A stretch of DNA of 64,000 nucleotides from Bacillota bacterium. GTDB taxonomy: Bacteria > Bacillota > Ch66 > Ch109. Within the stretch, counting starts at the first letter, position 1; each line of letters starts with the position of its first letter. The notes beneath the pieces were generated by a model. It was not told the origin of the DNA. It searched no databases and saw only the letters and a list, made by a program, of their open reading frames with translations. The DNA is taken from positions 282,711 through 346,710 of the forward strand of contig JABLWZ010000001.1 of assembly GCA_013178275.1 (NCBI GenBank). The letters run 5' to 3'. This document shows positions 32,413 to 41,234 of this stretch, piece by piece. The position numbers and the translations under genes are program-made.

Positions 32413-33867
32413 TTAATTGCTGGCCGGCGCTATGGAAGTCGAATCGTAAAGCCTGGAACCATAAGGTGTATACACCAGTTTTAAATAGTCTCCACCGAGC
32501 CATCGAGGTGAAATCGTATCCATATTGAATACTTCAGCCTTGCTCACGTATTTACCGCCATCTAAGCGTGTCGTTATGGCAAAATGTAAGTGAATATTGA
32601 TTTTTGCAGGACTAACGTTGGATATATTGCCGATTATTGTACCTTGTTCGATTACGTCGCCTTCTTTTAAACCTGCGGCGATATTCATATGCGCATAAAC
32701 GGTGTACCAGGTATGGTAAGTTCTGCTCCCGTCATTTAAAATGAGCGGTACGGTATGCTCGATGTGCACCTCTCCATAATTCGGATGGATTTTAACAATT
32801 TTACCGTTTGCAACAGCTTTCACCGGCAATCCTGCTTCCTTATCATTGAGCATATTTAAGTCTATGGCCCTGTAGGCTGTCCCCCAATGTCCTCCAGTCC
32901 CGTTATAAGTTGAAGCCGTCCAGGCTCCCGCATTTATGTCCACCGGCAAGATTGGGTTTTGATTTTTTTGTTTGTCGGCATTCGGTATCGTAGCCCGGCT
33001 GACGGTAAAATATATAATGCTGCTGACCGGGCCGGCATCCCCTGCAGAATTGTAAGCCCGCATGGCAAAACGGTAGTTCCCGGCTTTCAGGGTACCGATG
33101 TTTACGCTGGTGCCGCTGATCCGATTGTTGTACACGATGCTGCTGTCGCCCGCATATGGTGATTTACGTACCGTTAACCCATATTTACTCGCGTTTGCCG
33201 CGCCCGACCAACTGATAACGATGTTTTCGCCTTCTAGATAACTGGTTTTGGAGATTTTTATATTTCCAATCGCTCCGGGCGGTTTGCTGAAATTGTCTCC
33301 CCCGGTTACCGCGCCGGCCGCGGGGGTCGAGACCGGCTTCTTCGGAGCCGGGGCTGGCTTAACCGGAGCCGGAGCTGGTTTGACCTTGACCGGGGCGGCA
33401 TTATCTTTGACGATGGTTTTAGTTCTGGATCTGTACTCCGTTCTCTGCCCGGTTACCACTGTGGTTACAACCTCTCTCTGGTTATACCAGAGTTCCCGGT
33501 CGAAGTTTATATGTCGGCCGCCACCGACTAAATACGCCGCGCCGTCGCTGGTATTCGTGTAAAATTTTAGTTTGCTGTCAAGGGTTACACTGTAATACGT
33601 CCCGCCTAAGTTTCCATTGCCCTTGTATAGGTACTTGCCCGCCGCTGAATTCCAGTAACGCCAGTATTCATAGGTGTATGCCGTTTTCGCCGCGGTATCT
33701 TCCACCGTCCTCGTTTCGACCTCAACGGTATCCGACGGACTGACCGGCACCGCCTGCCAGGCGCTCCAGTCGGAATACGTGTACTTCTCCCCGGCAGCCA
33801 GCGCGGATGATGGAATCAGCAGTACAACGACCAGAATCCAATAAATCGTTTTGCGCAGTCTCTTCAT
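32413..33867 (-). CDS. Secreted M23/LytM-like protein with a fibronectin-like domain
   Basis: 484 residues: signal peptide (IYWILVVVLLIPSSALA), an aromatic-rich N-terminal part (WSAWQAVPVSPSDTVEVETRTV), a Pro/Lys/Ala linker (about 160-190), a fibronectin III-like domain (about 205-292) and a C-terminal peptidase-like domain (about 320-460). In the latter the segments VKAVANGKIVKIHPNYG, YTVYAHMN and NIHLHFAI match M23 endopeptidases, including the HLH pair. The first zinc His (H-x3-D) is replaced by Tyr (YRAIDLN). It may be a non-catalytic wall-binding LytM protein. Confidence 0.72.
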   Translation of the reverse strand: MKRLRKTIYWILVVVLLIPSSALAAGEKYTYSDWSAWQAVPVSPSDTVEVETRTVEDTAAKTAYTYEYWRYWNSAAGKYLYKGNGNLGGTYYSVTLDSKLKFYTNTSDGAAYLVGGGRHINFDRELWYNQREVVTTVVTGQRTEYRSRTKTIVKDNAAPVKVKPAPAPVKPAPAPKKPVSTPAAGAVTGGDNFSKPPGAIGNIKISKTSYLEGENIVISWSGAANASKYGLTVRKSPYAGDSSIVYNNRISGTSVNIGTLKAGNYRFAMRAYNSAGDAGPVSSIIYFTVSRATIPNADKQKNQNPILPVDINAGAWTASTYNGTGGHWGTAYRAIDLNMLNDKEAGLPVKAVANGKIVKIHPNYGEVHIEHTVPLILNDGSRTYHTWYTVYAHMNIAAGLKEGDVIEQGTIIGNISNVSPAKINIHLHFAITTRLDGGKYVSKAEVFNMDTISPRWLGGDYLKLVYTPYGSRLYDSTSIAPASN

Positions 33868-33892
33868 AAATATCCCGCTCCCCTCATTTCAT

Positions 33893-34048
33893 TTTGGCCT
33901 GAAGTTTGGCCACTTTCAGAGTAACAATATAGGAGCGGGTAATAAATATCACCGTTCTAACAAATCCCTGATATTTTCCTGACAGCTTTGAAAATATTCG
34001 ACGTGCCGTTCGGCGGGCTGGATTGCCTGATCGCGCGGCTGGAAAACA
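33893..34048 (-). repeat. Shared 3' tail element, copy 1 (after the RCC1 gene)
   Basis: About 155 bp similar to 35804-35968, same orientation. On the minus strand it is open directly after the RCC1 stop codon, in the same frame, reading PAERHVEYFQSCQENIRDLL then stop (33949). It looks like the remains of a protein C-terminus shared by the two copies. Confidence 0.6.
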
Positions 34049-34050
34049 GT

Positions 34051-35658
34051 TTAACCACTGTATCTCTTGGTGGTGTCTATCCTGATGGTATTTGAAACCG
34101 AATCCCAGGTGACGTCAAAATCGATTGCCCGGCCAATATCCCTCAGCATGAAATAATTGCTGCCTCCGATGTTATAGGCAATCAGCTCGATTTTCTGACC
34201 ATTCAGATAGAGCGGTGACTTTGTGGGTGAGGCGGCAGCGGAGAAATTGCTTCCGGTAACCGACAGCTCTCCGCCTACCCGCGTGTATGGCTGACCGGTT
34301 GTAAGTGCTATGGCCTTTGACGAAGCGTCATAGTTTACAGCAAACTGTTTCGCTGTGCCGTCGAGAGCCATGGCTAAGTCCCTCAGCTTGAAATAGTTGT
34401 ATCCGCTAATGTTATAAACCGGGAAGGCAACCGGCTTGTTATTGACAAATACAGTGGCAGATGCTGGAAGGGCGGTTTCCGTATTATCCAACCCACCATT
34501 CGGAATGGCCATATTTTCCATATCTTTGAACTCGGTAGGACTATTCTCATAAGTGTTCCCCCATCGGAAAAGACTCCCGTCCTTTTTGATTGCCATGGCA
34601 TAGGAATCTCCTGCACAGACATACGCAACCTCGTCCAAGATTTTTACCGGAGCCGGCTCAGGCGAAGGTATACCACCTTTACCTACGCCAATCTGACGAG
34701 TAACATTACTGCCCCATGCCCACAGGCTTCCATCCGACTTGATGGCCATAGTGTAGCCATTTCCTGCGCTGACAGAGATCACGTCATCCATGATTTTTAC
34801 TGGAATAGTTTGAAGGGGTTGGCGATATACATCTTGCACATTTCCTTTAACAGCATTAGTAAGCGGGTAATCGGAGTTCCTACCCCACCCCCACAGGCTT
34901 CCATCCGACTTGATGGCCACAGTGTGGTCTTCTCCTGTGCTGACAGAGATCACATCATCCATGATTTTTACCGGGATTAATTGTTTTTCCCATTCCGATG
35001 AACCAACGCCAAGTAATCGATGCTCTCCCCATCCCCAGAGGCTTCCATCCGATTTGATGGCCATACTGTGGATGTCTCCTGTGCTGACAGAAATCACGTC
35101 ATCCATGATTTTAACTGGAGCATAATTTCTAGTTGCTCCTTCAGGTCCCCTTGCCCAAGGATGATATTCTGTTTGTCCCCATACCCAAAGACTTCCGTCG
35201 GATTTGACTGCCGCAGTTTGCTTTCCACAAGCACTGACAGAAATTACATCGTCCATAATTTTAACTGGAATGGTGACGGCAAAACTATCTTTACTATTAC
35301 CAACTTGGCCGGAATTATTATATCCCCACCCCCAGAGGCTTCCATCCGACTTGATGGCCATAGTAAGGTAATACCCGGTGCTGACAGATACGACGTTTTC
35401 CATTATTTTTTTGGGAATCTTCACTTCTGGGATATGAAACTCGTGATTAAAAAACTGACCATCTCCAAATGCACCATTCCCATTAACCCCCCACGCCCAA
35501 AGGCTTCCGTCCGATTTGATTCCCATATTAAAAAGTCCATTACCAATAGAAATTGGGTTCCCAAACTCTGTTACCGCGTGTACTTTTGCTGCTGGCATCA
35601 AAACAATCATCATAACCATTATTAATAATAAACCGGCCGCTCTTTTAAACAATGTCAT
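34051..35658 (-). CDS. Secreted RCC1-repeat protein with copper-amine-oxidase-N domains
   Basis: About 535 residues. A signal peptide (GLLLIMVMMIVLMPAAKVHA) is followed by seven RCC1-type repeats of the form MAIKSDGSLWGWG...PVKIMDDVISVSAG (about 40-380), likely one beta-propeller. Then come two copper-amine-oxidase N-like modules (VFVNNKPVAFPVYNISGYNYFKLRDLAMAL and LYLNGQKIELIAYNIGGSNYFMLRDIGRAI). The start is uncertain: ATG 35658 sits very close to GGGAGAG, and TTG 35652 is better spaced. Probably a surface protein-binding protein; a broken relative lies at 24229. Confidence 0.8.
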   Translation of the reverse strand: MTLFKRAAGLLLIMVMMIVLMPAAKVHAVTEFGNPISIGNGLFNMGIKSDGSLWAWGVNGNGAFGDGQFFNHEFHIPEVKIPKKIMENVVSVSTGYYLTMAIKSDGSLWGWGYNNSGQVGNSKDSFAVTIPVKIMDDVISVSACGKQTAAVKSDGSLWVWGQTEYHPWARGPEGATRNYAPVKIMDDVISVSTGDIHSMAIKSDGSLWGWGEHRLLGVGSSEWEKQLIPVKIMDDVISVSTGEDHTVAIKSDGSLWGWGRNSDYPLTNAVKGNVQDVYRQPLQTIPVKIMDDVISVSAGNGYTMAIKSDGSLWAWGSNVTRQIGVGKGGIPSPEPAPVKILDEVAYVCAGDSYAMAIKKDGSLFRWGNTYENSPTEFKDMENMAIPNGGLDNTETALPASATVFVNNKPVAFPVYNISGYNYFKLRDLAMALDGTAKQFAVNYDASSKAIALTTGQPYTRVGGELSVTGSNFSAAASPTKSPLYLNGQKIELIAYNIGGSNYFMLRDIGRAIDFDVTWDSVSNTIRIDTTKRYSG

Positions 35659-35803
35659 CTCTCCCTTCAATACACATTTTATTAGTCAATACATACGGTT
35701 TTACAATGGGCAGCGACAACGGGGGGCACTATAACTGTCTCAGCAGCACAAAAACAGAATCAAATAAACTATTTATAACACCCACTCCCTCTCCTTTCAC
35801 AAC

Positions 35804-36014
35804 CTTGGCCGGAATTTTGGTTACTTTCAGCGTAACCAGGTAGGAGGGGGTAATCAATAATACCGTTCTAACAGATCCCTGATATTTTCCTGACACCTTT
35901 GAAAATATTCAACGTGCCGTTCGGCAGGCTGCTGGATTGTCTGATCGCGAAGCTTAAAAACAGTATGATGCGTCAAACGGTTAAATTTATGCGCCTTTTC
36001 CAACCCGAGAACGT
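35804..36014 (-). pseudogene. Shared 3' tail element, copy 2: coding remnant
   Basis: After the lipoprotein gene a start-less frame reads LGLEKAHKFNRLTHHTVFKL, then continues PAERHVEYFQRCQENIRDLL to a TGA at 35854. The last third matches the tail after the RCC1 gene. 35804-35968 is the repeated DNA. The protein family is not recognised. The rest of 35659-35803 holds no gene. Confidence 0.55.
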
Positions 36015-36017
36015 CGA

Positions 36018-36929
36018 TTATCGGCTGTATTCCGTACGCTCGACGATATTCCCAGCACCGTCATAATGAGTATAGCCAATTTTATTTCCATTATCATCAT
36101 ACTGATAGGTATAATACCATTTCAACGAGCCATCCGGGCTGTACCCCGAGTTACGCTCAGTTCTTCCATCAGAATTGTATTCAAAGAGTATATATTCCTC
36201 TAACTCTCCATCGGAAGAATACTGGCTCTCCTGGATTACGCGGCCTTTCTCATCGTGTTCATAAATTACATTTCCTGCACCTTCATCCCCAACACTTACT
36301 TCGCCATCACTAAAGATAATATAATCTTCCTCATTATTGGTCAGATCCACATGGCCGGTAATCCCGCCGGAAGCGTTATATGAGGTGACGCCGGACCGTC
36401 TCCCCTTTTCATAGGTAAACTCGTGGTAATAAATCAAGGTTCCGTTTGCATCGTAGGCGCTCATCCTGCGTTCCTGGCTGGAGGAGTCAACGATGTTTCC
36501 CTTCTCCAGCTCCGCTTTCTTGGCCGCCAGCTTTTCATCTCCGGTCTTTTCCAGCCCCTGGGAAATGATTTCTAAAGCCTTGGCGTAGTCCCCCCTGCGG
36601 ATATACACGTCAGCCAGACCCAGGTAGCCCTCCGCGATGCCCTCATCCAACTCGATGGCTTTTTCGTAATCGGCCTGCGCCAGATCAAGCTGTTCGTCCA
36701 ACTGTACATAAGCGTCACCGCGTCCGATATAGGCAGGGGCCCGCTTGGGATCAATCTTGATGGCCGCGGTGAAAGCGATGATCGCTTCTTCATATTTGCC
36801 TTCCGACAATAATTTGATACCCAGGTCGTACTGCTGCTGCCAATCGCCGGCCGTCTGCTTTTGACCACAGGCGCATAAGATTAAGCTTAAAACCAAAGTC
36901 AAAACGATTAAGGCCACCTGCTTTTTCAT
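36018..36929 (-). CDS. TPR lipoprotein with YD/MORN-like repeats
   Basis: About 303 residues from ATG 36929 (GGGGGG upstream). A lipoprotein signal peptide ends at LILCACG. TPRs cover about 25-150 (LLSEGKYEEAIIAFTAAIKIDPKRAPAYIGRGDAY...). The C-terminal half has repeats rich in Y, D and G (YDANGTLIYYHEFTYEKGRR, YSSDGELEEYILFEYNSDGR, YSPDGSLKWYYTYQYDDNGN), like the text-style YD repeats of surface proteins. Positioned in the kinase operon, it may be an extracytoplasmic partner of the kinase. Confidence 0.78.
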   Translation of the reverse strand: MKKQVALIVLTLVLSLILCACGQKQTAGDWQQQYDLGIKLLSEGKYEEAIIAFTAAIKIDPKRAPAYIGRGDAYVQLDEQLDLAQADYEKAIELDEGIAEGYLGLADVYIRRGDYAKALEIISQGLEKTGDEKLAAKKAELEKGNIVDSSSQERRMSAYDANGTLIYYHEFTYEKGRRSGVTSYNASGGITGHVDLTNNEEDYIIFSDGEVSVGDEGAGNVIYEHDEKGRVIQESQYSSDGELEEYILFEYNSDGRTERNSGYSPDGSLKWYYTYQYDDNGNKIGYTHYDGAGNIVERTEYSR

Positions 36930-36976
36930 GCTGTATCCCCCCAACATTTTTTCTACTCTGTCGAAGACCGAATTCT

Positions 36977-37447
36977 TTATAACGCTTCGGTTTCGTCCGC
37001 CGCGCGACCGGTCAATGCCTCGCTTAATCCTTCAGTGTCATCATCGGTAAATAATCCTTCTGTTTCCGGCCGGCTGTCTATATAAAGGCCTGCTGTACTC
37101 TCATCATTGAGACCGGCATTTTCTGAAGAGGTAATCCCCTTCCCGAGATGAACCGCTTCTGTCAGGAAAGCCCCTGATTTCGGGCCGTTGCCTTCCGCGG
37201 ACAAGAAACTATTGGTCAGGTATATGCTTTCCGTTGCTCCGCTGCCTGTCGTTTCCGGCAGGAGGGAACCCGTTGCATCCTCAAAACTCTTAATCCCGGC
37301 AGACGCGCCGGCCATGTTTTTGGTGGCCATCTTCACGCGCATTTCTTCACGTCTGCCTTTATTGGCAACATCGACGACAATCCAGATTATCGTCCCGATA
37401 AGGCCGAGCCCTCCACAGATGAGCATGACCATCCCTTTGGTAAGCAT
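36977..37447 (-). CDS. Single-pass membrane protein with acidic Thr/Ser-rich tail
   Basis: 156 residues: one N-terminal transmembrane helix (MVMLICGGLGLIGTIIWIVV), a short basic stretch (NKGRREEMRVKM) and a long acidic tail rich in Thr, Ser, Gly and Glu (TESIYLT, STAGLYID, TEGLFTDDDTEGL). The basic stretch next to the helix puts the tail in the cytoplasm. Starting 23 bp after the kinase stop, it could be a kinase substrate whose phosphothreonines recruit the FHA protein, but that is inference. No family recognised. Confidence 0.6.
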   Translation of the reverse strand: MLTKGMVMLICGGLGLIGTIIWIVVDVANKGRREEMRVKMATKNMAGASAGIKSFEDATGSLLPETTGSGATESIYLTNSFLSAEGNGPKSGAFLTEAVHLGKGITSSENAGLNDESTAGLYIDSRPETEGLFTDDDTEGLSEALTGRAADETEAL

Positions 37448-37470
37448 CTTTTCTCCCGCCTAACCAGTTA

Positions 37471-39420
37471 TTAAAGCCAGCCCTTGGCATACAGTTCATT
37501 AATGGCGTTTCTCAGCGGCAGGAGGTCGGTTGTCGCCGCACCGCCCGGATTGAATCGAACCGCCAGGTTGTAGTTATTCACGACCTTTTGATAATTCCGC
37601 GCTGACTGCGGCTTCTTCCCTTCCGCCTCCAGGTACAGGAAAGCCAGACGCAGGTAGCAGGTATAATCATCAGGATACTTCTCAATCATATTTTTCAAAG
37701 TATTTTCCGCCGCCTGATAATCACCCTGCTGCTGTTGGATAATTGCGATATTTCTATAGATATAGGGCCGTTGGTAGCCGATATTCAAGAGTTTATTAAA
37801 CTCCTGTACGGAGTTGTCATACCGCTGGGCCGTAAAATAGGCCTCGGCCAGCATTTCCGTAAGGATTAGGTCGTCTTTGTCTTTTAAATCACGGGATGCC
37901 CTTTCCAGGATATCAATCTGCTTTTCCAGGGCGCCGGGGATGTTTCCTCGGTTGTCTTTATATATATTTGACAGCTCCGCATAGGCCTTTTTCTTGATCA
38001 CTTCGTTACCGGTGGTAGCGATCACCTGATTAAAACCGGCTACGGCTTCGTCCTGCCTGCCTGCCGCCAGCATCACCTGGGCTTTAACGAACTCTGAAAC
38101 ATCATCCGTCTTTTCAATGGCGCGGATTTCGTCCAGCAGTTCTTGGGCCCGGGACAGGTCTCCCAGTTTGGCATGGCAGACCGCCAAGTCCCGTATATAA
38201 TCCTCTTCCAGGGGCGAAGCCTTAACCGCCCTTTCCAAATAAACCAGGGCTTTCTCATAGTCCCGCTGTTCGTAATACACGGTGCCCGCCAGATAATTGT
38301 ATCGGCTATCCTGGGGCAGGTATGCCAGTTTCGCGGCGGTCTGTTCGAGATAGGCCAGGCATTGTTCATAACTTCCCTGCTTAAAATATATCTGCGCCGT
38401 TCCCAGGTAGGCGTCATTATTCTCCTTTTTCACTTTTCGCGCCTGATCAAAGGCTGTTTCCGCCGCGGTGAACTGGTTTACTCTAAGAGCTTCGTACCCT
38501 TCGGCAACCAGTTTTTCGTATTTCTCAAGTTGTTCGGCCGCGAGCTGGCCGGTGCCGGCGTAAATTAAAAACGCGAAGGCAAGTACCATCGCGGTTTTCA
38601 TAACGTATCTGACTTTTTCAATCGCTTTTTGTTTTTTATAAACGCTGTTAAAGATATGGATATTGTCCAAGTCATGCAAAAGTTCCCCGGCGTTTTGATA
38701 TCGGTTCGCGGGGTCGTTCTGCACGCATTTATACACAATATACTCGATTCCTTCGGAAAACTTCTGGTTTATGCTTCTCAAAGGTTGAAATTCATAAGGC
38801 GGTTCATTGGGGCTTTTCCCGGTCAGCAGATGATACATCGTTACCCCGAGCGAATAAATATCCGTCCGCTCATCGGTCTGTGATGTGCCATACTGTTCGG
38901 GGGCGGCGTAGCCGCGGGTTCCCATATAGCTGGTATCGCTGCCGCTGTCAGTCTTGTATTCACGCGCGATCCCGAAGTCGATAACCTTCACCCGGTTGTC
39001 ACTGCTAACAATAATATTGGATGGCTTCAGGTCGCGGTAGATGATCGGATTGGGCTTTTGCCCGTGCAGATACAAAAGTACTTCGCAGAGCTGTTTGGCC
39101 CACTCGATGACGGTCGCTTCGTCAAAGTACTTCCTGGCCTGCAACTGCCTGTCCAGCGGGGTTCCTTCGATGTAATCTTCTATGATGTATAAACAGTCTT
39201 CATCCGGTTCAATGTCCACGATCCTGGGTAGGGCAGGGTGGTTAAGCTTCTTTAAAATATTGGGTTCCGCCAGCAAATCATAATTACTGTCCGCTTTTTT
39301 GTTAATCGCCTTGATCGCCCACAAGGTTCCCAGCGAAAGACTTTCGGCCAGATAAACCGTGCCCATGCCTCCGCTACCAAGTATTTTGACAATCCTGTAT
39401 CTGCTTTCGATTACTTTCAT
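37471..39420 (-). CDS. Membrane Ser/Thr protein kinase with TPR domain
   Basis: 649 residues. The Hanks-type kinase domain (about 1-270) has the glycine loop GSGGMGTVY, Lys in WAIKAI, the catalytic loop YRDLKPSNIIV (Tyr instead of the usual His before RD), DFGIAREY and APEQYG. One transmembrane helix (about 283-301) follows. The extracellular part is a long TPR array (about 310-640; AYLGTAQIYFKQGSYEQCLAYL, YNYLAGTVYYEQRDYEKALVYL). It has no PASTA repeats, so it is not a PrkC/PknB-type kinase. Start overlaps the phosphatase stop by ATGA. Confidence 0.92.
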   Translation of the reverse strand: MKVIESRYRIVKILGSGGMGTVYLAESLSLGTLWAIKAINKKADSNYDLLAEPNILKKLNHPALPRIVDIEPDEDCLYIIEDYIEGTPLDRQLQARKYFDEATVIEWAKQLCEVLLYLHGQKPNPIIYRDLKPSNIIVSSDNRVKVIDFGIAREYKTDSGSDTSYMGTRGYAAPEQYGTSQTDERTDIYSLGVTMYHLLTGKSPNEPPYEFQPLRSINQKFSEGIEYIVYKCVQNDPANRYQNAGELLHDLDNIHIFNSVYKKQKAIEKVRYVMKTAMVLAFAFLIYAGTGQLAAEQLEKYEKLVAEGYEALRVNQFTAAETAFDQARKVKKENNDAYLGTAQIYFKQGSYEQCLAYLEQTAAKLAYLPQDSRYNYLAGTVYYEQRDYEKALVYLERAVKASPLEEDYIRDLAVCHAKLGDLSRAQELLDEIRAIEKTDDVSEFVKAQVMLAAGRQDEAVAGFNQVIATTGNEVIKKKAYAELSNIYKDNRGNIPGALEKQIDILERASRDLKDKDDLILTEMLAEAYFTAQRYDNSVQEFNKLLNIGYQRPYIYRNIAIIQQQQGDYQAAENTLKNMIEKYPDDYTCYLRLAFLYLEAEGKKPQSARNYQKVVNNYNLAVRFNPGGAATTDLLPLRNAINELYAKGWL

Positions 39421-40238
39421 CCGATAACCTGTCCGTTCTTTCCGGCAGTGATGACGATAGCGGTGATATTGTCTCTTCCGCCATGATGTAAAGCTTTGTC
39501 AATCAATTCTATAATCAGGTTTCTTTCCGGTTTGTCCTGATTAAGAATCGTTTCGATTTCTTCCTGGGCAACCATGTCTGTCAGACCATCGCTGCACAGC
39601 AAAAATCGGTCGTTATACTTTACCTGAACCAGGTCATAAAAAGGCTTAACTGTCATTTCCTGCTGGGATAAGCCTAGATACTGCGTCAACTTGTTCCGGT
39701 GGGGATGTGTTTTTGCCTGCTCCATGGTCATCAGACCCATCTTTACCGAGCGCATAGCCGGGGTGTGATCCTCGGAGATCTGCCGGATTGTTTTAGACCT
39801 CAGGAGATAAACCCTGCTGTCTCCGATATTGAATATATGCGCCCGATCTCCTTCCAAAGCCAGAAGGGCGATCGTTGTGCCGATCCTTTTCCCGCCGTGT
39901 TCTCTGACCTTATCACCGATCAGGTTGTTTACTTCATTGATGTACATGTCTATATATTTTTCCAGGCTGTGGTAATGTATCTTCTGAAGCATATCCTGAT
40001 ATTTTCGCAAAGTGTCCGTCGCGATCAACGAGGCGAGTTCCCCATGAGCTTCGCCGCCCATGCCGTCACAAACTGCATACAGCTGCAGCGTATCGTTGCT
40101 TCTGTTTTCATAGACTACCGGGATTTCCCGGTTCGTCTCATTCAGGTTAATCCCGTTAAAGTAAAAATTGTCCTCGTTATTTTCTCTGATGTAACCGATA
40201 TGTACGCCAGCAGCTGCGGCTAATGATATATTTTTCAT
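39417..40238 (-). CDS. PP2C-family Ser/Thr phosphatase
   Basis: A 273-residue PPM phosphatase with metal-binding aspartates in GYIRENNEDNFYFNG, VCDGMGGEAHGELAS, LLCSDGLTDMV and GGRDNITAIVI. It removes phosphate from Ser/Thr residues in a Mn/Mg-dependent reaction and is presumed to oppose the kinase whose gene overlaps its stop by 4 bp. It is the first gene of the signalling operon and divergent from the FHA regulator. Confidence 0.93.
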   Translation of the reverse strand: MKNISLAAAAGVHIGYIRENNEDNFYFNGINLNETNREIPVVYENRSNDTLQLYAVCDGMGGEAHGELASLIATDTLRKYQDMLQKIHYHSLEKYIDMYINEVNNLIGDKVREHGGKRIGTTIALLALEGDRAHIFNIGDSRVYLLRSKTIRQISEDHTPAMRSVKMGLMTMEQAKTHPHRNKLTQYLGLSQQEMTVKPFYDLVQVKYNDRFLLCSDGLTDMVAQEEIETILNQDKPERNLIIELIDKALHHGGRDNITAIVITAGKNGQVIG

Positions 40239-40277
40239 ATTTTATCTTGACCCATAATCAAATTCAAACTTATAATT

Positions 40278-40293
40278 CAATTAGATATAATTG
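40278..40293. promoter_or_regulatory. Candidate operator in the divergent kinase/FHA control region
   Basis: Inverted repeat CAATTA-GATA-TAATTG in the 157-bp AT-rich region between the PP2C and FHA genes. A possible plus-strand promoter TTGTCT-N16-TATAAA starts next to it. It could be the site of the FHA winged-helix regulator. Confidence 0.35.
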
Positions 40294-40395
40294 TCTTTTT
40301 TGTATTTTACACTATAAAATCCGACAAAGCTATATAATATTCATCACGTTTTTCTAACAGCTTCCTATCAATATCTTTGATAATAAGAGGTGCCT

Positions 40396-41082
40396 ATGGA
40401 TAGCCCACTGCTTGTAGTTAAAAAAGGAGAGCCGTACAAGGTCAATGAATTGATAAATATCCTGAAACCGGAGGTTTTGATTGGTCGGATCAGTGGCGAC
40501 ACCCTTCCTGATATTTCTTTTTCCAACTCGGCTATTTCCCGAAGGCATCTGCTTTTGAAAAGAAAAAACGACCAATTTGCCATCCAGGATTTGGACAGTA
40601 AACATGGCACTCGTCTAAACAATCTGAAACTGAGTCCGTTTCAGGACTATCGCATTCAACACGACGATATAATAACGCTCTGCGAAGGTGTCGTGGTCTT
40701 TAAGTTGGTGTTTCCCCGACATACAAATATCAATGGTGAAGAGACGACAGACGCTCTGGCCCCAAAAGAGATTCCTATCATTTATTTTAATAATGACAGA
40801 CGTGAATTCTTGATTAATGGTAAAACCTTGTCTCTTTCCGGCAAAGACTTTGATCTTCTGCTTCTTTTTTATAATAATCAATCAAGAGCCGTGAGCAATG
40901 ATCTTATAAGAATTACCATTTGGCCTGAACGTCTTGATTCTGAAGGCACTGCTTCAGATGTGGGTAATAATGAGATCAATACTCTTGTTTACAGGTTGAG
41001 AAGGAAACTTGAGCCTTATGGCCATTTGATTGTCGGCCTCCCCCGTTTCGGCTACATGCTGGATTTAGATAATAAAATTTGA
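40396..41082 (+). CDS. FHA-domain winged-helix transcriptional regulator
   Basis: About 228 residues from ATG 40396 (AGAGGTG just upstream; GTG 40390 is in frame). The N-terminal FHA domain (about 15-95) has the phosphothreonine-binding signature IGR...SNSAISRRHLLLKRK...DLDSKHGTRLNN. The C-terminal part (about 130-226) is an OmpR/PhoB-type winged helix (LSGKDFDLLLLFYNN ... INTLVYRLRRKLEPYG...PRFGYML). It should bind DNA and a phosphothreonine partner, like EmbR of mycobacteria with the domains in reverse order. Divergent from the phosphatase-kinase operon, which is its probable target and input. Confidence 0.9.
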   Translation: MDSPLLVVKKGEPYKVNELINILKPEVLIGRISGDTLPDISFSNSAISRRHLLLKRKNDQFAIQDLDSKHGTRLNNLKLSPFQDYRIQHDDIITLCEGVVVFKLVFPRHTNINGEETTDALAPKEIPIIYFNNDRREFLINGKTLSLSGKDFDLLLLFYNNQSRAVSNDLIRITIWPERLDSEGTASDVGNNEINTLVYRLRRKLEPYGHLIVGLPRFGYMLDLDNKI

Positions 41083-41136
41083 TACAAAATTGCTTCTTCG
41101 GTTTAAAATCAATTTTATGAAAATATTTGTAAAAAT

Positions 41137-41171
41137 AAATTAGACCGAGTTTTATTGACTCGGTCTAATTT
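41137..41171. terminator. Bidirectional terminator between the FHA gene and sod
   Basis: Perfect 14-bp stem AAATTAGACCGAGT/ACTCGGTCTAATTT with a 7-nt loop, A-rich on the left and TCTAAATATTTT on the right; lies between convergent genes. Confidence 0.85.
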
Positions 41172-41234
41172 CTAAATATTTTAGTATACATCTTTATTGT
41201 TTAGTATATAACTTTATTATCCACCGACAATAGC

